A DNA stretch of 42,786 nucleotides, taken from contig QZIV01000021.1 in NCBI GenBank assembly GCA_003599135.1, forward strand, positions 1 to 42,786, given 5' to 3'. This stretch comes from Candidatus Parcubacteria bacterium. Lineage in GTDB: Bacteria; Patescibacteriota; Minisyncoccia; UBA6257; 2-01-FULL-56-20. This document shows positions 7,020-15,590 of this stretch, piece by piece (within the stretch, counting starts at the first letter, position 1; the number at the start of each line of letters is the position of its first letter). A program made the position numbers and the translations under genes. The notes below the pieces were generated by a model. That model made no database searches. It saw only the letters and a program-made list of their open reading frames with translations, and was not told the DNA's origin.

Positions 7020-8672
7020 TTACTGAACCTGCGCGTGGTAGCAGTTTTCGCAGGCGATTTTTTGATACCCCCACTCCGGCGGATAGAAGTGCGTGACGCT
7101 CTTGCCGCATCGATAACACTTCCCCTGGAATGATTTAATCACGGTGAGTGGTTTGAAAAGCTCGAGAATGCGGGTGTCGAAGTGGTTCTGCGGAAGCGGA
7201 ATGCCGTTTGCCTTATAAAAACGCAGTTCCTGCGGGGCGATATTGAATCGCCAGCCGGTTTTCGGACAAATGATCGGTTTGGTGCAAATGCCATCCGACA
7301 CTTCGTCGATTGTGTCCGGCAGCGTATCGCCCCGGACGCCCTCCGCCGCGGTTTCGGAGGGTTCCTCCCATATTGCTCCCAATTTTTTGACCTCTTCTTT
7401 CGTTGCCGGAAAGTACGAGTTCGTTATCGAAAGATTATAGCCGCCGTAGGCCGTCGAGTACGGGAAAAACTTTCCCCAATCCCCCGTTGCGAGCATGTGT
7501 TCTTTGATTTTTGGAAGCAGTGCCTTGTATTCGGCCTCGGTATATTGTTTGTTCAAGATGCAGTATTTCTTCTTCCGAAGGCCTACGCAGCCGAAGCAGT
7601 ACTCGCATTCTTCGCAATAATCGAGATACGAGGAGTAGCGACATTGGTCGCAGTGCAAGGTGGCGACGGTTTCATAGTTATAGAGATCAACGATGGAGTA
7701 GGCCGATTTTTCCGCTATCGTCCCGATGCTGTATATCGAGTCCTTAATGGATAACCCTCGAAATGTGTGGCGTGTGTTTTCGGAGATTTGGAGAAAATAA
7801 CAAAAATGGCAGTTTTTGCATTCTTCGAGGAAGTTGCCGCTTGAGTTCGTAACCTTGACGTTGTAGTTTTCCCGATGGATTGCTTCTTTGGCGACAAGCT
7901 GTTTGAACTCCTTCTTCAGTCCTTCGATCGATTTGCGGGAGCGGAGGTTGTACCTCTTGAGTTCTTCAAAATACGCCTCTCTTGAGTAGGGTTTGTTCAA
8001 AATATGATACTGCTTGCTTCGCAGATTCCAGCACATAAAGCAGTTTTGGACGTTTCGGCAATCGTAGAGAAAGTCGCTCTCCAGGCTATCCCGGGCATCG
8101 AAGGAATGCTGGACCTTGTAGCACTTGAAACAGTAGAGGCAGTCGTAGCAGGAATCGGAGTCGAAGCAAAAGACGATGTCCGTCGAATTCTTGCAGCGGA
8201 AGTTCCGATATCCGTAATTCAGGTCTTCGCACCGCAGAAGCGACCGGATAAGGTAGCAATTCTTCGATTCCCATACGTCGTCGCACCAATCGCAGTTCGT
8301 GTTTTGCGTGCCGGATTGGTGGGGATGCGGGACGGCATCCCGCAATTCCTTGAACTGCTCGAAGAACGATCGGGAGAAATCATAATCCCGGCCATAGGTA
8401 AGCGGATCCCAAGCGTCGGAAACCCATTCCGTCCGGTCGTAAATCGGGAACCTTACGCCCTCTCCGAATGTCGTGATGATGGTTTTTCCAGAAAGCGCCG
8501 ATTTTGTTTTTCTGAATTTCCCGAATACCCAGAACGCCAGGAGCCGTTGCCAGACGCAAAACGTGCACTCGCCCGGATGTGGAATATCGAGCTGTTTGAG
8601 TATCGCGACATCTTCCGACTCGATTATGAACCGAGCGTCGCACGTTGTGCAGGTTTTCGTTTCCGCGGTCAT
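7020..8672 (-). CDS. Cys-rich zinc-ribbon family paralog 5 (550 aa)
   Basis: Start set at MTAETKTC (8672) because this ATG overlaps the TGA of paralog 6 (ATGA). The ribbon has C8/C11 and C36/C39 (GECTFC), but the usual aromatic linker is altered (DVAILKQLDI). The second knuckle is Cys-free (SALSGKTIITTFGEGVRF). The Cys-rich halves end in CFMCWNLRSKQYHILNKPY and CFGCVGLRKKKYCILNKQY. The FFP motif is shortened (ATGDWGKFFPYSTAYGGYN). The C-terminus is the short form (CYRCGKS...ACENCYHAQVQ) with the preceding CxxC lost (PQNHFDTR). Last gene of a three-paralog coupled run. Function unknown. Confidence 0.85.
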   Translation of the reverse strand: MTAETKTCTTCDARFIIESEDVAILKQLDIPHPGECTFCVWQRLLAFWVFGKFRKTKSALSGKTIITTFGEGVRFPIYDRTEWVSDAWDPLTYGRDYDFSRSFFEQFKELRDAVPHPHQSGTQNTNCDWCDDVWESKNCYLIRSLLRCEDLNYGYRNFRCKNSTDIVFCFDSDSCYDCLYCFKCYKVQHSFDARDSLESDFLYDCRNVQNCFMCWNLRSKQYHILNKPYSREAYFEELKRYNLRSRKSIEGLKKEFKQLVAKEAIHRENYNVKVTNSSGNFLEECKNCHFCYFLQISENTRHTFRGLSIKDSIYSIGTIAEKSAYSIVDLYNYETVATLHCDQCRYSSYLDYCEECEYCFGCVGLRKKKYCILNKQYTEAEYKALLPKIKEHMLATGDWGKFFPYSTAYGGYNLSITNSYFPATKEEVKKLGAIWEEPSETAAEGVRGDTLPDTIDEVSDGICTKPIICPKTGWRFNIAPQELRFYKANGIPLPQNHFDTRILELFKPLTVIKSFQGKCYRCGKSVTHFYPPEWGYQKIACENCYHAQVQ

Positions 8673-10429
8673 GCTATTTCGGCCCAAAAGCATTTGAGAC
8701 AATAGATGATCTCGGGGCGGTCGGCACCGTGCGCAGTTTCAAGTTCGTTCGGGCAAGGATCCGTTCCATGGAAATGAGTTGCAAAATTGGCATAGACGCC
8801 ATTCGTTGACGTTTTGCCTGCACACTCGCACTCGCGGTGGTGGAGAAATGCTTTGCTTCGCTGGGAGATGCGGACCCTATAACGGCAGTCGGCGCAGGCG
8901 CGAGGGATGGGGATTTTTTCAGTCCGCAGAAAGGCAAGTTCCGACTCGATGATCCGATACGCACCTCCGCACTCCGAGCACTCTAGTATTTCTTTTAAGA
9001 TGCTGTCGGGTACGTCTTCGATTGCGTCAGGAATATCGGCTGAAGATTTAGTGATCGTGTGCTCCGTTTTACTCATGTCGTGCCACAAGTAACCCTCGGA
9101 TAGCGCTTCTTCTTTGGTCAAAGGGAAGTGTTCGTTGGCAAGCGAGATGTTATATCCAAACGGCGAAAGTTCTATGGGGAAAAACTCGCCATACTTATAT
9201 ATTCTCCCCTTTTTGTCCACGTAGGGCATTTCGTTCATGTGCTCGATTATCCTTTTACGCAAGCTCGCATATTCCTCTTTCGAATATTGTTTGTTGAAAA
9301 TGCAGTATTGCTTGTTCTTCAAGCCAGCGCATCCAAAACAATTTGAGATATTGCGGCAGGTGCTGCAGTATTCGGAGTCAATAACTTCCGCCCAGCAACT
9401 CGACAAAAACTTTGAATTTGAGACCCCGAGTCCCGAAGTCGCGTTTTCATATGCTCGAACGTTTTTGCTTCCCCAAATCGTTATATCATAGGAGTCCTCT
9501 GCTCCGGGAACCTGGAGATATTGAACATACTTGAGATCCCTTCCGCCGTTTATAAGATATCCGTAGTGGACGTTTTTGGAATCACTGATGTATTCTCCGG
9601 TAACGTCGTCGTTGAAGACTCCGTTTAGATAGGCAAACGGAAACTTTAAAGAGAACGCGAATGCTTCATCTCGGGCCCTCTGGAACCCGGACCACGTATT
9701 CAGGCGCATTTCCTCAATTCGTTGCTCGTACTCTTCTTTTGAATACGGCTGATTGTATATGTGATAGCTTTTGTTGATTAAATTCACGCATCCGAAGCAG
9801 TTGGTTAATCCTTTCGTTCCGAAACAAAACCACACGGAATTATTGTCGGTGGAGCGGGTAGAAAAGTGAGTTTGATAAGAGTTTCTGACCCAAAAAGATC
9901 CGTAGCACCGTTCGCACTTATTGATATGCGAGTTGTCAAAGCACGATTTGCAATAATCTATCGCGTTGCCGTACGCCGAGTCCTCCGCGCCGGTCGTGTT
10001 GCATACGAGATAGCAGTTCTTGCTCCACCCGGCGTTCACGATGTAATCGCAGTTGACGTTATCTTCCGTGTGCGGGCCGTTATGCGGGACTTTCCTTTCC
10101 AGTTCCTTGAACTGTTCGAAAAAGGGCCTCGAAAAGTCGTAGTCTGTGCCCCACGCCAAGGCATCCCAGTCGTCCGAACGCCATTCTTTCTCGGCGTACA
10201 CCGTCACTCCCGATTCAGGGGGGAAAATCGAGAGAATCTTCTTGCCAGATTTTGCGCTTGTTCTCCAAAAAGGCCTCCGCTCGTTCCGATACGCAAGTCT
10301 CCTTTGAAACCGACATTTCCAGCAGAACGTCGGTGGCGGGACCTCTACTTTTTTATAGAAATCGAAATCCTCCGGTTCGATCGTAAAGTTCTGCTTGCAG
10401 TTCTGGCAGTTGCGAGTTTCGGTTTTCAT
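8669..10429 (-). CDS. Cys-rich zinc-ribbon family paralog 6 (586 aa, long C-terminal variant)
   Basis: ATGA overlaps at both ends tie it to its neighbours. Ribbon C8/C11/C36/C39 (NCQNC, FCWKC). Cys-free second knuckle (TSAKSGKKILSIFPPESG). Cys-rich halves end in CFGCVNLINKSYHIYNQPY and CFGCAGLKNKQYCIFNKQY. The long C-terminal module has CADCRYRVRISQRS, CECAGKTSTNG, the His pair in THFHG, ELETAHG and YCLKCFWAEIA. The CxC/HxH/C pattern suggests an extra zinc site compared with the short variant. Function unknown. Confidence 0.86.
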   Translation of the reverse strand: MKTETRNCQNCKQNFTIEPEDFDFYKKVEVPPPTFCWKCRFQRRLAYRNERRPFWRTSAKSGKKILSIFPPESGVTVYAEKEWRSDDWDALAWGTDYDFSRPFFEQFKELERKVPHNGPHTEDNVNCDYIVNAGWSKNCYLVCNTTGAEDSAYGNAIDYCKSCFDNSHINKCERCYGSFWVRNSYQTHFSTRSTDNNSVWFCFGTKGLTNCFGCVNLINKSYHIYNQPYSKEEYEQRIEEMRLNTWSGFQRARDEAFAFSLKFPFAYLNGVFNDDVTGEYISDSKNVHYGYLINGGRDLKYVQYLQVPGAEDSYDITIWGSKNVRAYENATSGLGVSNSKFLSSCWAEVIDSEYCSTCRNISNCFGCAGLKNKQYCIFNKQYSKEEYASLRKRIIEHMNEMPYVDKKGRIYKYGEFFPIELSPFGYNISLANEHFPLTKEEALSEGYLWHDMSKTEHTITKSSADIPDAIEDVPDSILKEILECSECGGAYRIIESELAFLRTEKIPIPRACADCRYRVRISQRSKAFLHHRECECAGKTSTNGVYANFATHFHGTDPCPNELETAHGADRPEIIYCLKCFWAEIA

Positions 10430-12201
10430 ACCACTTCTGCTTGGTAGCAGGGTTCGCAGTACGTCATTACCTTATCGGAGATATGACTTGTTTCAAATTC
10501 GTTGGGACAATGAGTTTTGCCATGAAAATGTTCGGAGTCATTCTTATATAAGTCGTTTTCCGAAGCCGACCCGGAGCATTGGCATTTTTTGCGCGAAAGG
10601 CGCATCGGGTTGCGTTGCTTCAATCTGGTATGGTGCCGACAATTTGGACAAAGGCGAGGCAACGGAATATTCATTGCCCGATACATTTGAAGTTCTGCCG
10701 GGATGATTCGAAACGCGGATGTACATTGGTCTTTGCACTTGCCTTCGTGGGCGCACGCTATCACTTCTGAAGTAATTCCATCGGCAACATCTCGAATATC
10801 GTCTGGCAATGCATCTCCTCGTGTCGTAGCTTTATAGTTTTTCTCTTCGGGATCTTTCCACACGAATCCCTTTTCGAGAATATCCTCCTTGCTTAAAGGA
10901 AAATGTTCTTGGGCTATGGTTTCGTTGTAAGCGAAAGGTGAGAAATCAGCCGGAAAAAACTCGCCAAAACTATAGGATCTCCCCTTCTTATCGGTAAACG
11001 GGTTTTCTTTCGCGTGAGCGATTATTTTGGGCAAAAGAGCTTCATATTCTGTTTTCGAGTACTGTTTATTGAAAATACAATATTCCTTGTTTCGCAAACC
11101 GACGCAGCCGAATAGATTTCGAGAATTATGACAGTTCATGACATAGACGCCATCGATCATTTGATCCCAACACTCGTTTGAAAAGAACAGTTTTGAACAC
11201 TGCCGCCCGTCGTTTACCGATTCATAGATAAGTTCGGATGCAGCACCCCAGAAGCAGTAATCCGCAACATCTTTTGCATCTGCAACCGCAAAAAGATATC
11301 GCCCGTCCTCAACTTTTAAGCAACTGAAAGAAGATTTCACGTTCTTGCATTCTTCGAGCCAGTTACCGGAGAAATTGGTACTGTGATGTTGCATATATGC
11401 CGGGACGATAAACTTCTCGACATGGGTGTTGAATTTAGAACGAAGTCCCTCTACGACGATCGCGTTTCCTAAGTTAAACTGTTGTATCTTTTTCTGATAT
11501 TCTTCTTTTGAATATTGCTGGTTGAAAATACAATAATTCTTGCTTCGAAGATTCGCGCACCCAAAACAGCTTTCGCAATTTTTGCAATTCAGAAGGAAGG
11601 CGGAATTGCTGCACCCGACAGACTCTCTGGAGTATCGGAGGTTGTAACAATTTGAACAATCAACACACTCATAGCACTTCTCCGATTTCTGGACGTTGTA
11701 GGCGTCGATACACTCCTTCGAATAATTGATCCAACTGCCATACAAACAGTTCTCGTCGCTCATACTCCCGAATATGAGATAGCAATTCCGGAGGTCGCTC
11801 ACCCGGTTCGTATATTCGCTGTTTATATTTAGTCCCTGTTGGATAATTCCCGGACGCGGAACATTACGAATCAAATCTCCCAGTTGCTCGAAGAATGGTC
11901 TTTTAAAGTCATATTCTCTTTCAAACCGTGTCGCATCCCACTTATCCGACCACCAGCATTGAAAGCAATATGCTTTGTAAGGGCTTTCCGGAGCAAACAT
12001 CATAATCTTTTCTATTCCGCATAGATCGCACTTCCGCCGATACAAACTTCGCTCATTGCGCCACATGAGGCGCCGGGCAAGGCGGCACTCCGGACAAAAC
12101 GTGGGAGGGGGAACCCGAATTTTTTCGTAGAAATTAAAGTCATCCGACTCGATTACGAACTGACTCTTACAGTTCTTGCACTGTCGGTTTTCGGATTGCA
12201 T
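10426..12201 (-). CDS. Cys-rich zinc-ribbon family paralog 7 (591 aa, most complete set of ligands)
   Basis: It has all modules: ribbon C8/C11/C36/C39, second knuckle C58/C61 and C79/C82, central halves ending in CFGCANLRSKNYCIFNQQY and LFGCVGLRNKEYCIFNKQY, and the long C-terminus (CPNCRHHTRLKQRN, CQCSGSAS, HFHGKTHC, FETSH, YCEPCYQAEVV). It starts 8 bases after the TraG-like ATPase gene; TATATA 9 bases before the ATG could give it its own leaderless start. It heads the coupled run of paralogs 7-6-5. The complete ligand set makes it the best candidate for the ancestral form. Function unknown. Confidence 0.86.
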   Translation of the reverse strand: MQSENRQCKNCKSQFVIESDDFNFYEKIRVPPPTFCPECRLARRLMWRNERSLYRRKCDLCGIEKIMMFAPESPYKAYCFQCWWSDKWDATRFEREYDFKRPFFEQLGDLIRNVPRPGIIQQGLNINSEYTNRVSDLRNCYLIFGSMSDENCLYGSWINYSKECIDAYNVQKSEKCYECVDCSNCYNLRYSRESVGCSNSAFLLNCKNCESCFGCANLRSKNYCIFNQQYSKEEYQKKIQQFNLGNAIVVEGLRSKFNTHVEKFIVPAYMQHHSTNFSGNWLEECKNVKSSFSCLKVEDGRYLFAVADAKDVADYCFWGAASELIYESVNDGRQCSKLFFSNECWDQMIDGVYVMNCHNSRNLFGCVGLRNKEYCIFNKQYSKTEYEALLPKIIAHAKENPFTDKKGRSYSFGEFFPADFSPFAYNETIAQEHFPLSKEDILEKGFVWKDPEEKNYKATTRGDALPDDIRDVADGITSEVIACAHEGKCKDQCTSAFRIIPAELQMYRAMNIPLPRLCPNCRHHTRLKQRNPMRLSRKKCQCSGSASENDLYKNDSEHFHGKTHCPNEFETSHISDKVMTYCEPCYQAEVV

Positions 12202-12209
12202 GCACTAAG

Positions 12210-13679
12210 TTATATAAGAGGTTCTGGCGCTTTTTCTCCGTTTTCTTCCCTCCCGGCACCACCGCTCCCCCGAGCTTTTCCTTCAATAATTGCTTTCTCT
12301 TGGGCGCTCCGAATGATAGTAGACTCTTCTTCTTGGATAAGTTTCTTGGCGGCATCGGCGGGGATAGTGTATTTCCTTCTCGATTCCCTAAGGATTTCTT
12401 CTTTAAACGATCGGTGCGGAGGTGGCAATACGCGCAGAGTCTCCGCGGAAAAAGGATCATAGCTTTCTCCGTCAATCGTCATTTTAATGTAGAACTCCTG
12501 GGTCGCGAGATTGATCATGTCTTTGACATCGAAGATAGGTGCCATTTCAGGTTTCAATTTCACGGCGTCTTCTCCTCCTACACGGAAAATAATGATGCTT
12601 CCGACGTTCCCAAGGACCGCCGCCTGAACGCGCGGGATGAGCTGTCCCATGTACTGGTGAGCAACAGTAAGGCACAGACCGTATTTTCGGGCTTCGGACA
12701 AGATGTTTTCAAATGTTTCCGTAACGAGGTTGTGGAACTCGTCGACGTAGAGGTAGAAGTCGTGGCGCTCGCTCTCCGGACGCCGCGCCCGCGACATACC
12801 GGCTTGTTTAATTTTCGTGATAAACATCGCGCCCAAAAAACTCGAATTTTCTTCGCCAAGCCGCCCCTTCGACGTGTTGATGAAAATGAGCTTTTTCTCA
12901 TCCATCAGTTTCTCAAGATCAATCCTGTTCTCTTTCTGGCCGAAAATATTTCTCAAAAGCGGATCGGAGAGAAATTGGCCCAACTTGTTTACGAGCGGGA
13001 TGATTGCGTCGGTATCAAACTTTTCCGACCAATCGGCGAACTCAATCGCCCAGAATCGCTTCACCATGTCGTCTTCGATGTACTCAACCACCTTCTGCCG
13101 ATAGTTGCGATCGGTGAGCATTGAAATCATTCCACGCATCGTAGAATGTGGGTAATCAAGAAGCGCCAAGACGCTGAAGCGGAAGACATGCTCAAGGCGG
13201 GGCGTCCAATTCGCGCCGAACTGTTTTTCCATGACCTCGATCAAACCCTGTGCCAATTGGTGTTTGAAAGCCGGGTCCACGTTTTGGAGCGGATTGAATG
13301 ACGTCGGGTAATCCATGTCCGTCGGGTCGATAAGAACAACGTCCTGAATCCTGTTTTCGGGAATGAAGTCCAGAATCGCCTCGATAACGTCGCCGTGCGG
13401 GTCGATAAAACACAAGCCGTGTCCATAGGCGATGTCCTGACGCATAAAAAGCTCGAGAAGCTTCGATTTTCCTACGCCGCTTTTTCCGACGATGTAAAGA
13501 TGCCGGCGACGGTCAACTCGCTTAATTCCAAAGAGATATTTCTTTTCTTCGAGGGAAGCTACATAGTTTGTTCGTCCAACAAATGAAACTTCCGCCGAGT
13601 CGACTTGGCCGTATATCGGAAGATCAGGCGGAGGCGGAGCATATTTGATTATCTGGATCTTACTTCCTGCGCGAGGCAT
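12210..13679 (-). CDS. TraG/VirD4-type AAA+ ATPase (489 aa)
   Basis: Coupling-protein-like ATPase of the HerA/VirD4 superfamily, expected to pump DNA or protein with ATP. Walker A is GKSGVGKS (residues 65-72), followed by CFIDPHGDVIE and VVLIDPTD; Walker B is FYLYVDEFHN (near residue 305), with a sensor-like TVAHQYMGQL. The C-terminal tail is charged and low in complexity. No transmembrane segment is seen, unlike classical VirD4; the membrane anchor may come from the two upstream genes. No relaxase or other type IV secretion genes are nearby. TGTAAT lies 8 bases before the ATG, suggesting a possible own leaderless promoter. The substrate is unknown. Confidence 0.85.
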   Translation of the reverse strand: MPRAGSKIQIIKYAPPPPDLPIYGQVDSAEVSFVGRTNYVASLEEKKYLFGIKRVDRRRHLYIVGKSGVGKSKLLELFMRQDIAYGHGLCFIDPHGDVIEAILDFIPENRIQDVVLIDPTDMDYPTSFNPLQNVDPAFKHQLAQGLIEVMEKQFGANWTPRLEHVFRFSVLALLDYPHSTMRGMISMLTDRNYRQKVVEYIEDDMVKRFWAIEFADWSEKFDTDAIIPLVNKLGQFLSDPLLRNIFGQKENRIDLEKLMDEKKLIFINTSKGRLGEENSSFLGAMFITKIKQAGMSRARRPESERHDFYLYVDEFHNLVTETFENILSEARKYGLCLTVAHQYMGQLIPRVQAAVLGNVGSIIIFRVGGEDAVKLKPEMAPIFDVKDMINLATQEFYIKMTIDGESYDPFSAETLRVLPPPHRSFKEEILRESRRKYTIPADAAKKLIQEEESTIIRSAQEKAIIEGKARGSGGAGREENGEKAPEPLI

Positions 13680-13688
13680 AATTTTAGA

Positions 13689-14207
13689 TTACAGCATTCC
13701 GAGCTCTTTGAGGAACGCTTCGTAATTATCGAGTACCGCCTTTGCGTCGTGCGCCGAAAGCGTAAAACCAGGCGTATGCACGAGGTCATTCCGCACTCGG
13801 TGAGCGTTCCAGAGGCGGTTTAGTGTCTTAAAGTCTTCTGGATTCAATTTTTCCAGTCGGTCGGCTAAATGTTCACCTGGGAAACTCAACTGCTTTAAAG
13901 CTTCGTCGATCAAGGCGTCCGCTTCGATAATTGCAACGCGAATGGAATCAGGGGAACCCACCAAATATTTCTTCGCGATGCCAGTCCAGCGTTCTTGGAA
14001 AAACTTATTTCTTAAGGAGACAGTTTTCTTTTTCGGGTGCCCACTGCCGCCAAGGTCAAACTTTGGGTAGTAATGTAAGCCTTTTACGACCGCAACGGCA
14101 AACCCGAAAAGAAGCAGTGCGTCGAGTACGATGAATATTGTTCTCACAACGCCGAACGGCCTGCTCGTCCAGAACGGTAAATCGAAAAATGAACGTACCG
14201 GATCCAT
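13689..14207 (-). CDS. Membrane-anchored protein with HEPN-like RNDLVH motif (172 aa)
   Basis: One hydrophobic segment (residues 22-43: RTIFIVLDALLLFGFAVAVV), then a basic linker and a helical C-terminal domain. The domain contains RNDLVH (139-144), which fits the Rx4H motif of HEPN domains, many of which are metal-independent RNases. Helices before it (IRVAIIEADALIDEALKQL) fit a HEPN four-helix bundle. The ATG follows the TAA of the 450 aa gene without a gap and ends 9 bases before the TraG-like ATPase gene, so the three form an operon. RNase activity is only an inference; some HEPN proteins act as scaffolds. Confidence 0.75.
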   Translation of the reverse strand: MDPVRSFFDLPFWTSRPFGVVRTIFIVLDALLLFGFAVAVVKGLHYYPKFDLGGSGHPKKKTVSLRNKFFQERWTGIAKKYLVGSPDSIRVAIIEADALIDEALKQLSFPGEHLADRLEKLNPEDFKTLNRLWNAHRVRNDLVHTPGFTLSAHDAKAVLDNYEAFLKELGML

Positions 14208-15560
14208 TTAGTGAAAACGCTCGAGTTCTCCTTCCTCGCCGTAAATTGGGAGGCCTGCGGGAGGACCGGTTTTTCGACTTTCGATTCTTCGGAGATGGGG
14301 GGCGGTAAGCACGAGGAACGTTGGCATATGAAACAGCGTTGCGAGCGAGCGAACCGACATCTCGAATCGATGCGAGGCGAAGTTCCAGTTTAGAAAATGG
14401 GAGGTCAAAAGCTCTCCCATAAACGTTTCGTGCGGGATATCTCGGTGGATATAATTTACGAGAACTCGCTCCTTTCGGTACTCATTGCGGCGGTTTGGAA
14501 AAATAAACGGCCACTGCCATACCCTGACGCGAGTACTGATGGTCGAATTCTGCTTGAAAGAGTTGATGTCGAGCGCGCCATACTGGTTGAACGATCCGAC
14601 AATGCCGCGTCGGGCGTAACTGTCGTAGAAAAGCTCTTTTGGCGAGAGATATGCAAAACGGATGAGCGTGTCGAATGCGGATTGTGAAAGATTTTCTTCC
14701 ACTGCCTTCAAGACGTCCGTCTCGCCCGGAGTTCGCATAAAGGATCGGAAAACGTTCCCGGTTTGGTCCTTGTCGGGAGTTTTCGTTGAGAACGCGGGCA
14801 GTGGCCCTCCGGGGAATTCGGTCGTAGTTCCCGGGCCGGCGCTTCCGTGCTCTTTTTCTTTTCTTAAACGAAGTTCTTCGACGAGAGGATACCATTTTTC
14901 TTTCCAGTCGGGACTCGCGGGAGCAATGAGAATTTGGATGCCCACAAATTCTTCTTTCTTGATCTTTCCCAGGACCTCCAAAAAGACCGACATTGGGTCA
15001 TATTGTTTGTCTTCGTCAGGAGATTCGAAGTCGAGATACGATTTTATGGGATACGCCGATTCTTTCCGAATCATCATTTCACTCCCCCAGAGTTCGTATC
15101 CCTGCTCTTTCATTTCTCGGACGCTCTTCGGAAGTCGCTCGGTGTAATCTTCTACCTCAATCACTTCTACGTCGGGATAATAAGAGAAGAATCCTGCTTC
15201 AACGAGGTTTCGTTGCTTGTAGTAGAGACGGAGATAGTAATGAATTTCGCCGCCGAAACTCACTATTTCAAGCGAATACCACCGGGTTATTTCTCCATCC
15301 CACCACTTCTCTCTCACGTCCGACGCGGCATTCCGCAATCCGTGAATAACCATAAGCAACTGCTCCATAGCTTTTGGGCTCTTTCTGATTTCCCGGGGAA
15401 TCTTGAGTTCAAGGAGGGTCCATTTGATCGAATGTTTAAACACTTCCTGGCGCCAGAAAAGCCATGTCGAAATAAAGAGCGGCAGCAAGATAATAAACGC
15501 CCAAAACCACCATGTGAGGGCAAAGAAAAGTTCCACACTGGCAAAGAAGTTATCCCACAT
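14208..15560 (-). CDS. Membrane protein partner of the TraG-like ATPase (450 aa)
   Basis: N-terminal hydrophobic stretch at residues 8-36 (FFALTWWFWAFIILLPLFIST), followed by a large soluble region with no Cys-rich or catalytic motif that I recognise. In Patescibacteria, proteins of this shape are typically found directly upstream of a TraG/VirD4-like ATPase gene, as here. A scaffold or receptor for the ATPase is a plausible role, but this is inference. The start has TATACT 9 bases upstream and also AAGGGG 4 bases upstream, so either leaderless or SD-led initiation is possible. Confidence 0.75.
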   Translation of the reverse strand: MWDNFFASVELFFALTWWFWAFIILLPLFISTWLFWRQEVFKHSIKWTLLELKIPREIRKSPKAMEQLLMVIHGLRNAASDVREKWWDGEITRWYSLEIVSFGGEIHYYLRLYYKQRNLVEAGFFSYYPDVEVIEVEDYTERLPKSVREMKEQGYELWGSEMMIRKESAYPIKSYLDFESPDEDKQYDPMSVFLEVLGKIKKEEFVGIQILIAPASPDWKEKWYPLVEELRLRKEKEHGSAGPGTTTEFPGGPLPAFSTKTPDKDQTGNVFRSFMRTPGETDVLKAVEENLSQSAFDTLIRFAYLSPKELFYDSYARRGIVGSFNQYGALDINSFKQNSTISTRVRVWQWPFIFPNRRNEYRKERVLVNYIHRDIPHETFMGELLTSHFLNWNFASHRFEMSVRSLATLFHMPTFLVLTAPHLRRIESRKTGPPAGLPIYGEEGELERFH

Positions 15561-15590
15561 TATCCCCTTAGTATACCTCCTTTCGCTCGC

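Noticed and set aside
12167-12475. Minus-strand frame 12167-12475 and other frames overlapping the ATPase gene
   Set aside because: Overlaps the clearly supported ATPase and paralog 7 frames; no start signal or recognisable motif.
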